From Saprospiraceae bacterium (lineage in GTDB: Bacteria; Bacteroidota; Bacteroidia; Chitinophagales; Saprospiraceae), in the NCBI GenBank assembly GCA_020628855.1, contig JAHDEL010000024.1, positions 1-47,305 of the forward strand: a DNA stretch of 47,305 nt, written 5' to 3'. The notes under the pieces are model-generated. The model saw nothing but the letters and a program-made list of their open reading frames with translations. It did no database searches and was not told where the DNA came from. The stretch's first letter is position 1. The number at the start of each line of letters is the position of its first letter. A program made the position numbers and the translations under genes. Shown piece by piece: positions 25,182-35,099 of the stretch.

Positions 25182-26039
25182 ATGAGTACAACGATTAAGC
25201 TTGGAGGTGTTCCAGAACATTTCAACTTACCTATTCATCTTGCAAAAGAAAATGGGAGTTTTGAAAAACGTGGAATAGATCTTCAATGGACCACATTCAA
25301 AGGAGGAACGGGGCAAATGACAAAGGCATTAAGGGAAAAAGAGGTTGATGCTTGCATACTATTAACAGAAGGAATCATTACAGATATCTTGAGAGGTAAT
25401 CCTTCTAAGTTGGTTAGTATCTATGTCAAGACACCACTTTGCTGGGGGATACATACTGGTGCTAACAATACACTCAACTCTTATGAAGATATCTTCAAGA
25501 AGACCTACGGCATTTCTAGATTTGGATCAGGATCACACCTAATGGCTATAGTCGATGCCAATAGCAAAGGCCATGCACTTCAAGAAGATCAATTTAATGT
25601 GATAAAGAATCTTGATGGCGCATTGCAGTCTTTGTCTGCTTTAGAGTCCGATGTCTTTTATTGGGAAAAGTATACCACAAAGCCTTATGTAGACTCAGGC
25701 CAACTCCGAAGAATAGGTGAATATCTCACTCCGTGGCCATGTTTTGTTATTGCTGCTACAGATGATATCCTAGAGAGAGAACCAGAAAATATTATCAGAA
25801 TGCTCAGAGTCATTCATGACAGTTGTGATAGGTTTATGCTGGACGAATCCTCTATACCTCTGGTAAGCCAACGCTATGAACAAAAACTCAAGGATGTGGA
25901 GCGATGGTATCATTCCACAGAATGGGCCATTCATGGTTGGATACCTAACAAAATGCTGAATAATGTTATCTATAATCTCAAAGTAGCAGACATCGTAGAA
26001 GAGTCCGTACAAATACCAGAACTCGTTTGGAAACGGTAA
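25182..26039 (+). CDS. Periplasmic-binding-protein type II fold protein, cytoplasmic (SsuA/THI5-like)
   Basis: 285 residues with the two-lobe binding-protein pattern of the SsuA/THI5/NMT1 group: LGGVPEHFNLPIHLAKENG, then the FEKRGIDLQW segment, GGTGQMTKALREKEVDACIL, and YGISRFGSGSHLM. There is no signal peptide and no lipobox, and no ABC permease or ATPase gene is adjacent, so it is unlikely to serve a normal importer. In fungi and some bacteria this fold contributes to pyrimidine or thiamine-precursor chemistry, but the THI5 active-site Cys-rich motif is not visible. Function open: sensor, ligand carrier or enzyme. Confidence 0.75.
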   Translation: MSTTIKLGGVPEHFNLPIHLAKENGSFEKRGIDLQWTTFKGGTGQMTKALREKEVDACILLTEGIITDILRGNPSKLVSIYVKTPLCWGIHTGANNTLNSYEDIFKKTYGISRFGSGSHLMAIVDANSKGHALQEDQFNVIKNLDGALQSLSALESDVFYWEKYTTKPYVDSGQLRRIGEYLTPWPCFVIAATDDILEREPENIIRMLRVIHDSCDRFMLDESSIPLVSQRYEQKLKDVERWYHSTEWAIHGWIPNKMLNNVIYNLKVADIVEESVQIPELVWKR

Positions 26040-26156
26040 ATCGACGATAGATACTATCAAATGAAGTCTTCAATATGAAAAGAATATGTTTGCTCTTTTT
26101 TGTCAACTAGGAATCCTGCTCTTCGCAAAGTTTCGAGGTAATCAACAGCGCTAACA

Positions 26157-27380
26157 ATGAAGAAAGTTTTATTCTCAGCAATTATCATTACGGTTTGCAT
26201 CTTGTCTTGCCAGTCAAAAGAATCACAAGACAACAAACCAAAAACAATTCTCTATGATGCAGATCAATTGAGAGTAACAAAGCAACTGATTAAAGATGGG
26301 GATAAAGACTTGCAGATAGCCTATAATCAATTACTTGCTGATGCTGCACTTGCAATACAAAAGGGTCCCTACACAGTAACAGATAAAACAACTCCCGCTC
26401 CTAGTGGCGACATACATGACTATGCAAGTTATAGTCGCTATTGGTGGCCTGACCCTCAAAAGCAAGATGGTCTTCCCTACATCCGTAAAGATGGAGAAAC
26501 AAATCCTGCGAGCCAGAATACTGAAACCTCGGATAGACCAAGAATTGGTGCATTCGGAGAATCACTCGAAATCCTTGGCCTCGCTTACTACTACACAGAT
26601 GAGTTGCACTATGCTAAGAAAGCAGCAGAATTACTGAGAGTATGGTTTATAGATGATGCCACTTACATGAATCCGAATGTTAATCATGCGCAATGTAGAC
26701 CGGGTCACAATCTTGGGTCCAAGTCAGGTGTGCTTGATGGTAGGATACTCATTAAGGCTCTTGAGACTGCATTGCTTATTTCCGATTCAGGAGAGTTGTC
26801 AGAGGAAGAGCTGCGGCATTTGAGGGATTGGGCTAATGAGTATTATACTTGGTTGACAACGAACCCTATGGCTCTTAAAGAGGCAGAATCCAAAAATAAT
26901 CATGGGTCTTTCTATGATGTACAAGCAATATACTTTGCACTCTATGCAGGAGAATTCGCAGCAGCTAAGAACAGAGCAGAATCTTTTATAAACCAACGCA
27001 TTAAAAGTCAGATCGAAATCGATGGCACAATGCCGCATGAGATGCAAAGAACCAAACCCTTATTTTATAGCATCTTTAACCTCCATGCAATCTTCTTGGT
27101 GGCTTCTCTTGCTGAGAAAGTAGATGTAGATATTTGGCAACATTCTCAAGATAACACAAGACTCACCTCTGCTATCGAACTGTTACTGCCTTATGCTGAC
27201 CAACAAAAGCAATGGCCACAAGCAACACTAGGTAATGCTGATAGGATGTATCTCTACCCTCTTATTAAGTTGGCCGATATCAAATATCCGGGAAAACAGT
27301 ATAAACGATTCGCAGAAGAATTACCCAAACACAAAAAGCAAAGACATCGCTGTAATCTTGCCTTATCTTTGATGCGATAG
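26157..27380 (+). CDS. Alginate-lyase-fold lipoprotein (PL5/PL38-like polysaccharide lyase)
   Basis: 407 residues. The lipoprotein signal ends in CILSC (Cys18). The rest is an alpha/alpha-barrel alginate lyase domain (PF05426-like): YSRYWWPDPQKQDGLPYIRK, the RPRIGAFGESLEILGLAYYY helix, and the N247-N248-H249 motif followed by GSFYDVQ, where Asn and His are the expected catalytic residues, with RMYLYPLIKLAD near the end. Families with this fold cleave uronate-containing polymers (alginate, glucuronan) by beta-elimination. NNHG.xYDVQ is closer, as I recall it, to PL38-type than classical PL5 enzymes. It is most likely on the cell surface or in the periplasm, and stands alone without a transporter pair. 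Confidence 0.85.
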   Translation: MKKVLFSAIIITVCILSCQSKESQDNKPKTILYDADQLRVTKQLIKDGDKDLQIAYNQLLADAALAIQKGPYTVTDKTTPAPSGDIHDYASYSRYWWPDPQKQDGLPYIRKDGETNPASQNTETSDRPRIGAFGESLEILGLAYYYTDELHYAKKAAELLRVWFIDDATYMNPNVNHAQCRPGHNLGSKSGVLDGRILIKALETALLISDSGELSEEELRHLRDWANEYYTWLTTNPMALKEAESKNNHGSFYDVQAIYFALYAGEFAAAKNRAESFINQRIKSQIEIDGTMPHEMQRTKPLFYSIFNLHAIFLVASLAEKVDVDIWQHSQDNTRLTSAIELLLPYADQQKQWPQATLGNADRMYLYPLIKLADIKYPGKQYKRFAEELPKHKKQRHRCNLALSLMR

Positions 27381-27437
27381 AGAAGTCTTGAACTATAATC
27401 GCACGAGTCTACAGCCTAAAACTAAAATGAAGCAATC

Positions 27438-27812
27438 ATGGAAGTAACAGAAAAAAAGAACGAACAAGTAGCAAATATGATATTTGGATCTATCTATCCA
27501 CATTACGTGAATAGATTAGAAAAAAATGGTCGAACGAAAGAAGAATTGCATCAAGTTATCGAATGGCTAACTGGCTTTGATGAGAAGACATTACTAACGC
27601 AGATTGATGAGAAAGTCACTTTCAGAACCTTCTTCGAAAGGGCTAACCTCCACCCGAATGCACATCTGATTAAGGGAGTTATTTGCGGTTATCGGATTGA
27701 GAACATACCAGACGAATTTGAGCTTTATCGTCAAGTGAGGTACTTAGATAAGGTGGTAGATGAACTTGCCAAAGGTAGGAAGTTGGAGAAAATCATGCGA
27801 AAAGACCCTTAA
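27438..27812 (+). CDS. DUF2200-family protein
   Basis: 124 residues matching the well-conserved DUF2200 family over its full length: MIFGSIYPHYVNRLEKNGRT, EELHQVIEWLTGFDEKTL, HLIKGVICGYRIE and RYLDKVVDELAKGRKLEKI. Members are small soluble cytoplasmic proteins of unknown function with a mostly helical prediction. It is the only gene between the lyase and the esterase and has no evident operon partner (57 bp and 85 bp gaps). Confidence 0.92.
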   Translation: MEVTEKKNEQVANMIFGSIYPHYVNRLEKNGRTKEELHQVIEWLTGFDEKTLLTQIDEKVTFRTFFERANLHPNAHLIKGVICGYRIENIPDEFELYRQVRYLDKVVDELAKGRKLEKIMRKDP

Positions 27813-27897
27813 CATTCAAATTAGCTCTAATTTGGTTAAGGTAGTTGAGGAACTTGTAGAGATTGATGGCATTACTCAATACTAAACTTTCTTCCAA

Positions 27898-29136
27898 ATG
27901 AAACTTCTTCAAACGCTCTTCATTACTGTTCTCACACTCCAATGTCTGATAGCACAACATGATAATCACATTACGATTGGTAAGATTGATACCATCAGCT
28001 CAAAGATTCTAGATGAAGAGAGAGCACTCTGGATACATGTCCCTAATGAAGCAGAGAGCGATATCTTTCAAAAGAAAACCTATCCTGTGGTCTATCTGTT
28101 AGATGGTCCTTCACACTTTTCATCGGTAGTAGGAATGATCCAACAGCTCAGTTCTGCAAATGGCAACAATATTTGCCCAAAGATGATAGTAGTCGGCATA
28201 CCAAATACAGATAGGACTAGAGATCTCACTCCGACAAAAGGAGTGAATGGTCATCCATATGTAGATAGCACAATGGTAGCAAGCTCGGGAGGAGGCGAAA
28301 AATTTCTTTCTTTCATTGCAGATGAAGTCTTCCCTTACATGGATGAAAATTATCCAACTGAGTCTTATAAGATGCTCATTGGACATTCTTTTGGAGGTCT
28401 CACTGCGATACATACTCTTATACATCATCCAGAAATGTTTAACTCCTACATCTCCATAGACCCATCCATGTGGTGGTCAGACAAGATGCTTCTTAATGAA
28501 ATCAAGGCAAAAGATTTTTCTGAAAGCTTTGCAAGCAAATCACTGTATTTAGGCATTGCTAATACGATGAGAGATGGAATGGATACTCTGGCAGCCAAGC
28601 AAGACACTACATTTAATACTGATCACATCCGATCCATTCTCGAACTTCATTCTGTGATGAAAGAAAAAGCACGAGGCAACTTTAATTATCAAGGGAAGTA
28701 CTATCCTGATGACGATCATAGCTCTGTACCTCTCATAACAGAATATGATGCGCTTCGATTTATCTTCGACTTTTATCGATTGAAGTTGGTTGCAGAAGAC
28801 TATTTAGATCCGGAGAGCGATATTATTGGCAAAATCTGTGCACACTACGAAAAGCTCTCTAATGAATTTGGCAAAGAGATAAAACCTGATGAAGAATTCA
28901 TTAACTCGATTGGCTATCAATACCTGAGTCGGAATATTCTCGATAGAGCGGAAAGCTTTTTTAAGCTGAATGTAAAGAACTACCCTGACAGTTTCAATGT
29001 GTACGATTCTCTTGGAGACTTCTATGCTGAGACTGGAAATAAAGCAAAAGCCATTGAAAATTATAAGAAGTCCATAGCAATCAACAAGGACTCTTATTCT
29101 AAACCTAAGCTCTTGGAATTACAAAAGGAGGAGTAA
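27898..29136 (+). CDS. Esterase D-like alpha/beta-hydrolase with C-terminal TPR region
   Basis: 412 residues. A signal peptide (about 1-19, LIAQ) precedes an alpha/beta-hydrolase domain of the putative esterase (PF00756) type, with YPVVYLLDGPSHF, the nucleophile elbow G162-H-S164-F-G-G, YISIDPSMWWSD and a late acidic/His part DDDHSSVPLI. The C-terminal 90 residues contain at least one TPR-like repeat (DRAESFFKLNVKNYPDSFNV, then YAETGNKAKAIENYKKSI). Family members hydrolyse ferric-siderophore esters, feruloyl esters or S-formylglutathione. A periplasmic location points to the first two kinds, but no specificity residue can be read. Confidence 0.87.
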   Translation: MKLLQTLFITVLTLQCLIAQHDNHITIGKIDTISSKILDEERALWIHVPNEAESDIFQKKTYPVVYLLDGPSHFSSVVGMIQQLSSANGNNICPKMIVVGIPNTDRTRDLTPTKGVNGHPYVDSTMVASSGGGEKFLSFIADEVFPYMDENYPTESYKMLIGHSFGGLTAIHTLIHHPEMFNSYISIDPSMWWSDKMLLNEIKAKDFSESFASKSLYLGIANTMRDGMDTLAAKQDTTFNTDHIRSILELHSVMKEKARGNFNYQGKYYPDDDHSSVPLITEYDALRFIFDFYRLKLVAEDYLDPESDIIGKICAHYEKLSNEFGKEIKPDEEFINSIGYQYLSRNILDRAESFFKLNVKNYPDSFNVYDSLGDFYAETGNKAKAIENYKKSIAINKDSYSKPKLLELQKEE

Positions 29137-29141
29137 TAAAG

Positions 29142-29194
29142 GAAGGATAATCAACTAACAAAACTTACCTAAAGCTATTAGTTGATTATCCTTC
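29142..29194. terminator. Long bidirectional hairpin between esterase and katG
   Basis: A perfect 17-bp inverted repeat (29142-29158 with 29178-29194) with a 19-nt loop lies between the convergent esterase and katG genes. It has no clear T-tract on either side, so it may terminate by other means or protect 3-prime ends. Confidence 0.65.
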
Positions 29195-29203
29195 GCATCT
29201 GTA

Positions 29204-31411
<2,208 letters not shown>

Positions 31412-31426
31412 TCAAATATCTAAAAG

Positions 31427-31468
31427 TCAATACATTTACAAAAACTATAATTTCTATAACAGTATTGA
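31427..31468. promoter_or_regulatory. Inverted repeat in katG-oxyR intergenic region, candidate OxyR operator
   Basis: TCAATAC at 31427-31433 and GTATTGA at 31462-31468 form 7-bp arms 35 nt apart inside the 74-bp divergent intergenic region, reaching to the oxyR start codon. The span fits a LysR-type tetramer footprint. It does not show the E. coli ATAG-N7-CTAT pattern, so the assignment is tentative. Confidence 0.4.
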
Positions 31469-31470
31469 TT

Positions 31471-32418
31471 ATGTCAATATCAAGAACACAGATAGAATAT
31501 GTCTTGGCATTAGAACAAACTGGAAGCTTTAGCAAAGCAGCAGAGAAGTGTTTTGTGACGCAAAGCACCTTGAGCACCATGATCAAAAAAATGGAGAATC
31601 AGATTAACATGGTCCTCTTTGATCGGAAGTCAAAGCCGATACTACCAACTAAAGAATGCAAACTTCTCATGCCACAGTTTAAGATCATGCTCCGAGAATA
31701 TGAACACTTGGAAGAGCACATCCAAGGTCTGACGAAGAACTTTCATGGCACATTCAAAATTGGCATTTTACCAACTCTAGCACCTTTCTTGCTCCCACTC
31801 TTTCTCAATAAGTTGATTACAAAATATCAAGATGTCAATTTTAGTATTCATGAGATTACCACCAAAGAAATCGTCGAGCTACTTAAACAAAGAGAATTGG
31901 ACATAGGCATATTATCATTGCCTATCAATGAGGATGGTCTGAATGAAAGCACACTCTTCTATGAAGACTTCCTTGTCTATGATACCAACAAGAGTGATGA
32001 TCAGCGAAGTAAAAAGACTTATAAGATTGATGATATTGACATGAACAGATTATGGCTACTCGAAGAAAGCCACTGTATGTCAAATCAAATAGTCAATATT
32101 TGTCAATTGCGAAAGAAGAGAAAGATCAACGCCAATCTAATCTATAATAGTGGATCAATCTTTTCCTTATTAGAGTTCGTTAATATAAACCAAGGAATCA
32201 CACTCCTACCGAGACTTGCTGCACAAAACGAAAAGCTTGTGGACCAATCTTGCTTGTATGACCTACAAAGTCCGAGACCCGTAAGAGCCATTGGTGTACT
32301 TACCCACCCTAACTTTTCTAAAAACAAACTCAAAGAAGTACTCGAAAAACAAATTATCAAAGCAGTCAAGCCACATCTGAAGCGCTATCAAAGCATCAAA
32401 GTCATCGAGCCGCAATAA
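31471..32418 (+). CDS. oxyR: OxyR-type LysR hydrogen peroxide sensor/regulator
   Basis: 315 residues from the ATG at 31471; a TTG two codons earlier is less likely. The LysR winged helix spans about residues 4-62 (SFSKAAEKCFVTQSTLSTMI), followed by a type 2 periplasmic-binding effector domain. Cys202 and Cys211 sit in LLEESHCMSNQIVNIC with the same nine-residue spacing as the redox pair C199/C208 of E. coli OxyR, so peroxide sensing by disulfide formation is likely. It is divergent from katG. It lies upstream of the peroxiredoxin gene on the same strand but 543 bp away, with two terminators between, so it is not in the same simple operon. Confidence 0.93.
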   Translation: MSISRTQIEYVLALEQTGSFSKAAEKCFVTQSTLSTMIKKMENQINMVLFDRKSKPILPTKECKLLMPQFKIMLREYEHLEEHIQGLTKNFHGTFKIGILPTLAPFLLPLFLNKLITKYQDVNFSIHEITTKEIVELLKQRELDIGILSLPINEDGLNESTLFYEDFLVYDTNKSDDQRSKKTYKIDDIDMNRLWLLEESHCMSNQIVNICQLRKKRKINANLIYNSGSIFSLLEFVNINQGITLLPRLAAQNEKLVDQSCLYDLQSPRPVRAIGVLTHPNFSKNKLKEVLEKQIIKAVKPHLKRYQSIKVIEPQ

Positions 32419-32678
32419 AAGATCCTAGCATGCATTTGTGCCTCTCGAATCTATCAGGAATTACCGCTTTGCATCTACTAATATTATTATTCTTCATCTT
32501 CAACAACAGCCAGATGTGCGAATAATTCAAGCTATTAGTGTTGATTTTGGGCGAGCGGTAAAAATGCTTACACCTTAACTATCCAAGATGTGTATGTCAA
32601 GAATTAGAGAGAGTTGGATAAACATACTATTTCTCTAAAAATCTTGATTCAGTCAAAAAAGCGGCTTAACTTTATTTA
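32419..32678 (+). other. Non-coding stretch upstream of the cysteine leader ORFs
   Basis: No convincing gene is seen. The only structure found is a 7-bp inverted repeat, TACCGCT near 32464 and AGCGGTA near 32556, too far apart to call a terminator. The promoter for the downstream attenuators must lie in or near this region. A TAACTTTA at 32667 resembles the Bacteroidota TAnnTTTG -7 box, but it is too close to the first leader ATG to be secure. Confidence 0.4.
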
Positions 32679-32726
32679 ATGCTTATGACGTTACAAACAA
32701 ATTGCTGTTGTTTTCTCCTTTATTAG
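32679..32726 (+). CDS. Cysteine-rich leader peptide 1 (attenuator)
   Basis: A 15-codon frame, MLMTLQTNCCCFLLY then TAG (an internal ATG at 32685 gives 13 codons). Three consecutive Cys codons (TGC TGT TGT, 32703-32711) lie 15 nt before a GGGAAAG segment (32726-32732) that overlaps the stop codon and can pair with CTTTCCT of the downstream terminator. A Cys-starved ribosome would pause before that segment and leave it free to form the antiterminator; a ribosome reaching the stop would cover it. This is the classical amino-acid attenuation geometry. Confidence 0.7.
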   Translation: MLMTLQTNCCCFLLY

Positions 32727-32760
32727 GGAAAGCAAGTGATATGTGATTAGAATATATTGA

Positions 32761-32796
32761 AGCCTTTCCTTGTTCGGGAAGGCTTTTTGTTTTTTG
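32761..32796 (+). terminator. Attenuator terminator 1
   Basis: AGCCTTTCC (32761-32769) pairs with GGGAAGGCT (32776-32784) with one G-U pair and a 6-nt loop, followed by TTTTGTTTTTT. Its left arm can instead pair with GGGAAAG at 32726-32732 (seven pairs, one wobble), giving mutually exclusive structures. Confidence 0.9.
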
Positions 32797-32808
32797 AATT
32801 TTATTAAA

Positions 32809-32871
32809 ATGATACTAAATACTACTTGTTGCTTTTGTTGTTGTCCACTCAAACAGAGGGGTTATCGATGA
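32809..32871 (+). CDS. Cysteine-rich leader peptide 2 (attenuator)
   Basis: A 20-codon frame, MILNTTCCFCCCPLKQRGYR then TGA. Five of six consecutive residues are cysteine (codons at 32827-32832 and 32836-32844). GAGGGGT (32856-32862), 12 nt past the last Cys codon, can pair with GCCCTTC of the next terminator (seven pairs, two wobbles). The order Cys run, antiterminator, terminator and the spacings repeat those of leader 1, although the peptide and RNA sequences differ, arguing for function rather than recent duplication. Confidence 0.7.
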   Translation: MILNTTCCFCCCPLKQRGYR

Positions 32872-32901
32872 TATGTAGCTAAGTAATACACAGCGAATCT
32901 T

Positions 32902-32934
32902 GCCCTTCTAATACAAATTGGAAGGGCTTTTTTT
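32902..32934 (+). terminator. Attenuator terminator 2
   Basis: An 11-bp stem, GCCCTTCTAAT (32902-32912) with ATTGGAAGGGC (32917-32927), loop ACAA, followed by seven T residues. It lies 28 bp before the peroxiredoxin ATG. Such a strong terminator directly in front of a coding start is hard to explain except as a regulated one. Confidence 0.92.
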
Positions 32935-32961
32935 ATATAATTTATTTAAATATTGAATTCT

Positions 32962-33594
32962 ATGGCTTATTTACGACTAGGTGATATTGCACCTGACTTC
33001 ACTGCAGAAACTACTCAGGGCACCATTCAATTTCATGACTGGATTGGAGATGGTTGGGCAGTGTTATTCTCACACCCTGCTGACTACACTCCTGTCTGTA
33101 CTACAGAGTTAGGTACTGTGGCAAAATACAAAGAGCAATTTAACAAGAGAAATGTTAAAGTTGCTGCATTAAGTGTTGATCCATTAAGCGATCATTTTGA
33201 TTGGATATCCGATATTAATGAGACTCAAAACACCAATGTTAATTTCCCTCTCATTGCTGATGAGAATCAAAAAATTGCCCAGCTTTATGATATGATACAT
33301 CCAGGAGCATCTACAAAAGCGACTGTGAGGTCAGTGTTTGTCATCGGTCCTGACAAGAAAATAAAACTTACACTTACCTATCCACCTGCTACTGGAAGAA
33401 ATTTTGATGAGATCCTTAGAGTTATCGACTCATTACAGCTTACTGCATATCGAAAAGTGGCTACTCCGGCTAATTGGAAACAAGGAGAAGAGGTGGTTAT
33501 ACTCCCATCGCTTAGCTCAGAAGAAGTAGCAGAACATTTTCCACAAGGCTATCGAGAAGTAAAACCTTATTTGAAGTTAACCACTCTAAAATAG
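32962..33594 (+). CDS. 1-Cys peroxiredoxin (Prx6 family)
   Basis: 210 residues from the ATG at 32962; a TTG three codons upstream is less likely. The thioredoxin-like AhpC/TSA domain carries the peroxidatic motif P39-A-D-Y-T43-P-V-C46, and the C-terminal 1-Cys extension (about 150-210, with VVILPSLSSEEVAEHFPQG) is typical of Prx6-type enzymes. C46 is the only cysteine in the protein, so the resolving thiol must come from a low-molecular-weight thiol or a partner protein. It reduces H2O2 and organic peroxides in the cytoplasm. The gene sits behind two tandem Cys-codon attenuators and near katG/oxyR, linking thiol supply with peroxide defence. A terminator follows. Confidence 0.94.
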   Translation: MAYLRLGDIAPDFTAETTQGTIQFHDWIGDGWAVLFSHPADYTPVCTTELGTVAKYKEQFNKRNVKVAALSVDPLSDHFDWISDINETQNTNVNFPLIADENQKIAQLYDMIHPGASTKATVRSVFVIGPDKKIKLTLTYPPATGRNFDEILRVIDSLQLTAYRKVATPANWKQGEEVVILPSLSSEEVAEHFPQGYREVKPYLKLTTLK

Positions 33595-33605
33595 AACTAG
33601 TTATC

Positions 33606-33648
33606 GGGGAAGCGAATCAACTGAGATTTCTTCCCCTACTTCTTTTTC
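33606..33648 (+). terminator. Terminator of the peroxiredoxin gene
   Basis: GGGGAAG (33606-33612) pairs with CTTCCCC (33630-33636), followed by the T-rich TACTTCTTTTT. It lies 11 bp past the stop codon, in the convergent gap with the histidine kinase gene. Confidence 0.75.
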
Positions 33649-33688
33649 AATATATTCTAATTTCCACTGCTCTTATTAGGAATGTGAC

Positions 33689-35005
33689 CTAATTAATTGG
33701 TATTTCGAATAGAAAAGAGCTACCTACGCCTAGTTCTGATTTGACTCTCAATTCTGTTCCCATATCTTTTAAAATCATCGAACAGGTATCCAATCCTATT
33801 CCAAGACCTGATACTTCACTCTGATTACTCACTCTTTTGAAAGGGTCAAAAATTGATTTCAAATCACCCTCAGAAATACCAATACCGTTATCAGATATTT
33901 CAACTTGAACAGCATCTTCCTGTAATTCGAATGTGACTTTCACAAAGGAATCTTTGGCTTTGTCTGAATACTTTATTCCATTAGAAATGATATTCCGAAA
34001 GACTTGCTTGAGCAGAGTTTTATAGCCAAAGACTTGTATGTCAATGTTAGGCTTGATTAACTCCACTTGATTGTCCTTAATACTCTGAAAAAACAAGACT
34101 TCAATATTATCAACTAATTCAGAAATGGAAACTTTCTCTGGAGTAATCTTGGCTTTGAATTCCGCCAGGTTAAGCAGATTATCCACCAATCCATTCAGTT
34201 CATTTATTGATGTTTTTATGAACTCGAAGTAGTCTGCATTCTTTTCAGGACTAAGACTATCAGAACCATTCTTTTGAATCAATCTACTAAATGCACTGAT
34301 AGATCTCAGGGGGGCTTTAATATCATGAGCAACCCGGTAAGCAAACTGGGATAAATTCCTATTTGAAACTTTGAGCTTATTCTGCTCAAGCTCTAATTGC
34401 TCTTTAGACTGAATAACCTCTTTATGCAAGTGACCGAGCTCACCGCTTAAACAAAACAAATCTGAACATTCACCTGGTTCGAAGTTTGTATTTATCTCCT
34501 TAATCAACTTGATTAATTTTCTACGAGTGTCTAGTCTTTCAACTACACTCTTAGCAACAAGATGCAATACTTTTATTTGACTTGTATTTAAGTTCTTAGC
34601 TTCCACATCCATGATGCAAAGGGACCCAATTGCAATATCATCACTATTTATCAAAGGAAAGCCTGCATAATAAACATGCTTGCCTTTTGCCACTTCAAGA
34701 TGACATGTATTTTCATCACACGAAAGATTATCGATGATTGTAAGCTTCTTATTTAAGACAGTAAACTGGCAAACTGAGTCCTTCTTCTCTGTCGGAAATT
34801 CGGTCATGCCTTCTGATGAAATAATATATTGTCTTGCGGAATCTAATATTGATATGTAACAAACTGTTGAGCCTGCAACCTCTTTAGCCAGCTCAATTAC
34901 ATCTTTAAGGTATTCCTTGTTTTGACTAAGCTCTTCAACAATGCCGTAACTAGCAATGAGCTGATCCAATGCAATATTTGGCGGAAGTGGTGAATCTAAA
35001 TACAT
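33689..35005 (-). CDS. GAF-domain sensor histidine kinase, soluble
   Basis: 438 residues with no membrane segment. An N-terminal GAF domain (about 20-160, with the Cys-containing KDSVCQFTV and YYAGFPLINSDDIAIGSLC segments) leads through a coiled-coil linker (about 195-222) to a HisKA domain with phospho-acceptor His227 in RVAHDIKAPLRSI, and a HATPase domain with the N box NIISNGIKYSD, G1 box DNGIGI and G2 box GLGIGL. It therefore senses a cytoplasmic signal. No response regulator is adjacent, so it is an orphan kinase. It converges with the peroxiredoxin gene and is divergent from the MauG-like gene. Signal unknown; the GAF Cys residues could be redox-sensitive, which is speculation. Confidence 0.92.
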   Translation of the reverse strand: MYLDSPLPPNIALDQLIASYGIVEELSQNKEYLKDVIELAKEVAGSTVCYISILDSARQYIISSEGMTEFPTEKKDSVCQFTVLNKKLTIIDNLSCDENTCHLEVAKGKHVYYAGFPLINSDDIAIGSLCIMDVEAKNLNTSQIKVLHLVAKSVVERLDTRRKLIKLIKEINTNFEPGECSDLFCLSGELGHLHKEVIQSKEQLELEQNKLKVSNRNLSQFAYRVAHDIKAPLRSISAFSRLIQKNGSDSLSPEKNADYFEFIKTSINELNGLVDNLLNLAEFKAKITPEKVSISELVDNIEVLFFQSIKDNQVELIKPNIDIQVFGYKTLLKQVFRNIISNGIKYSDKAKDSFVKVTFELQEDAVQVEISDNGIGISEGDLKSIFDPFKRVSNQSEVSGLGIGLDTCSMILKDMGTELRVKSELGVGSSFLFEIPIN

Positions 35006-35099
35006 CTGATTTGTGAATTAGGGTTTACATTTGGCACCATCATGTTAAACCTCCTTGTAAACTATGAGTCTAACCTATGAGGTAAAACAAAAAAACATC

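Noticed and set aside
26076-26111. Short frame MKRICLLFFVN before the alginate-lyase-fold gene
   Set aside because: Only 11 codons, no Cys run or terminator nearby and no conserved context; it may be chance.
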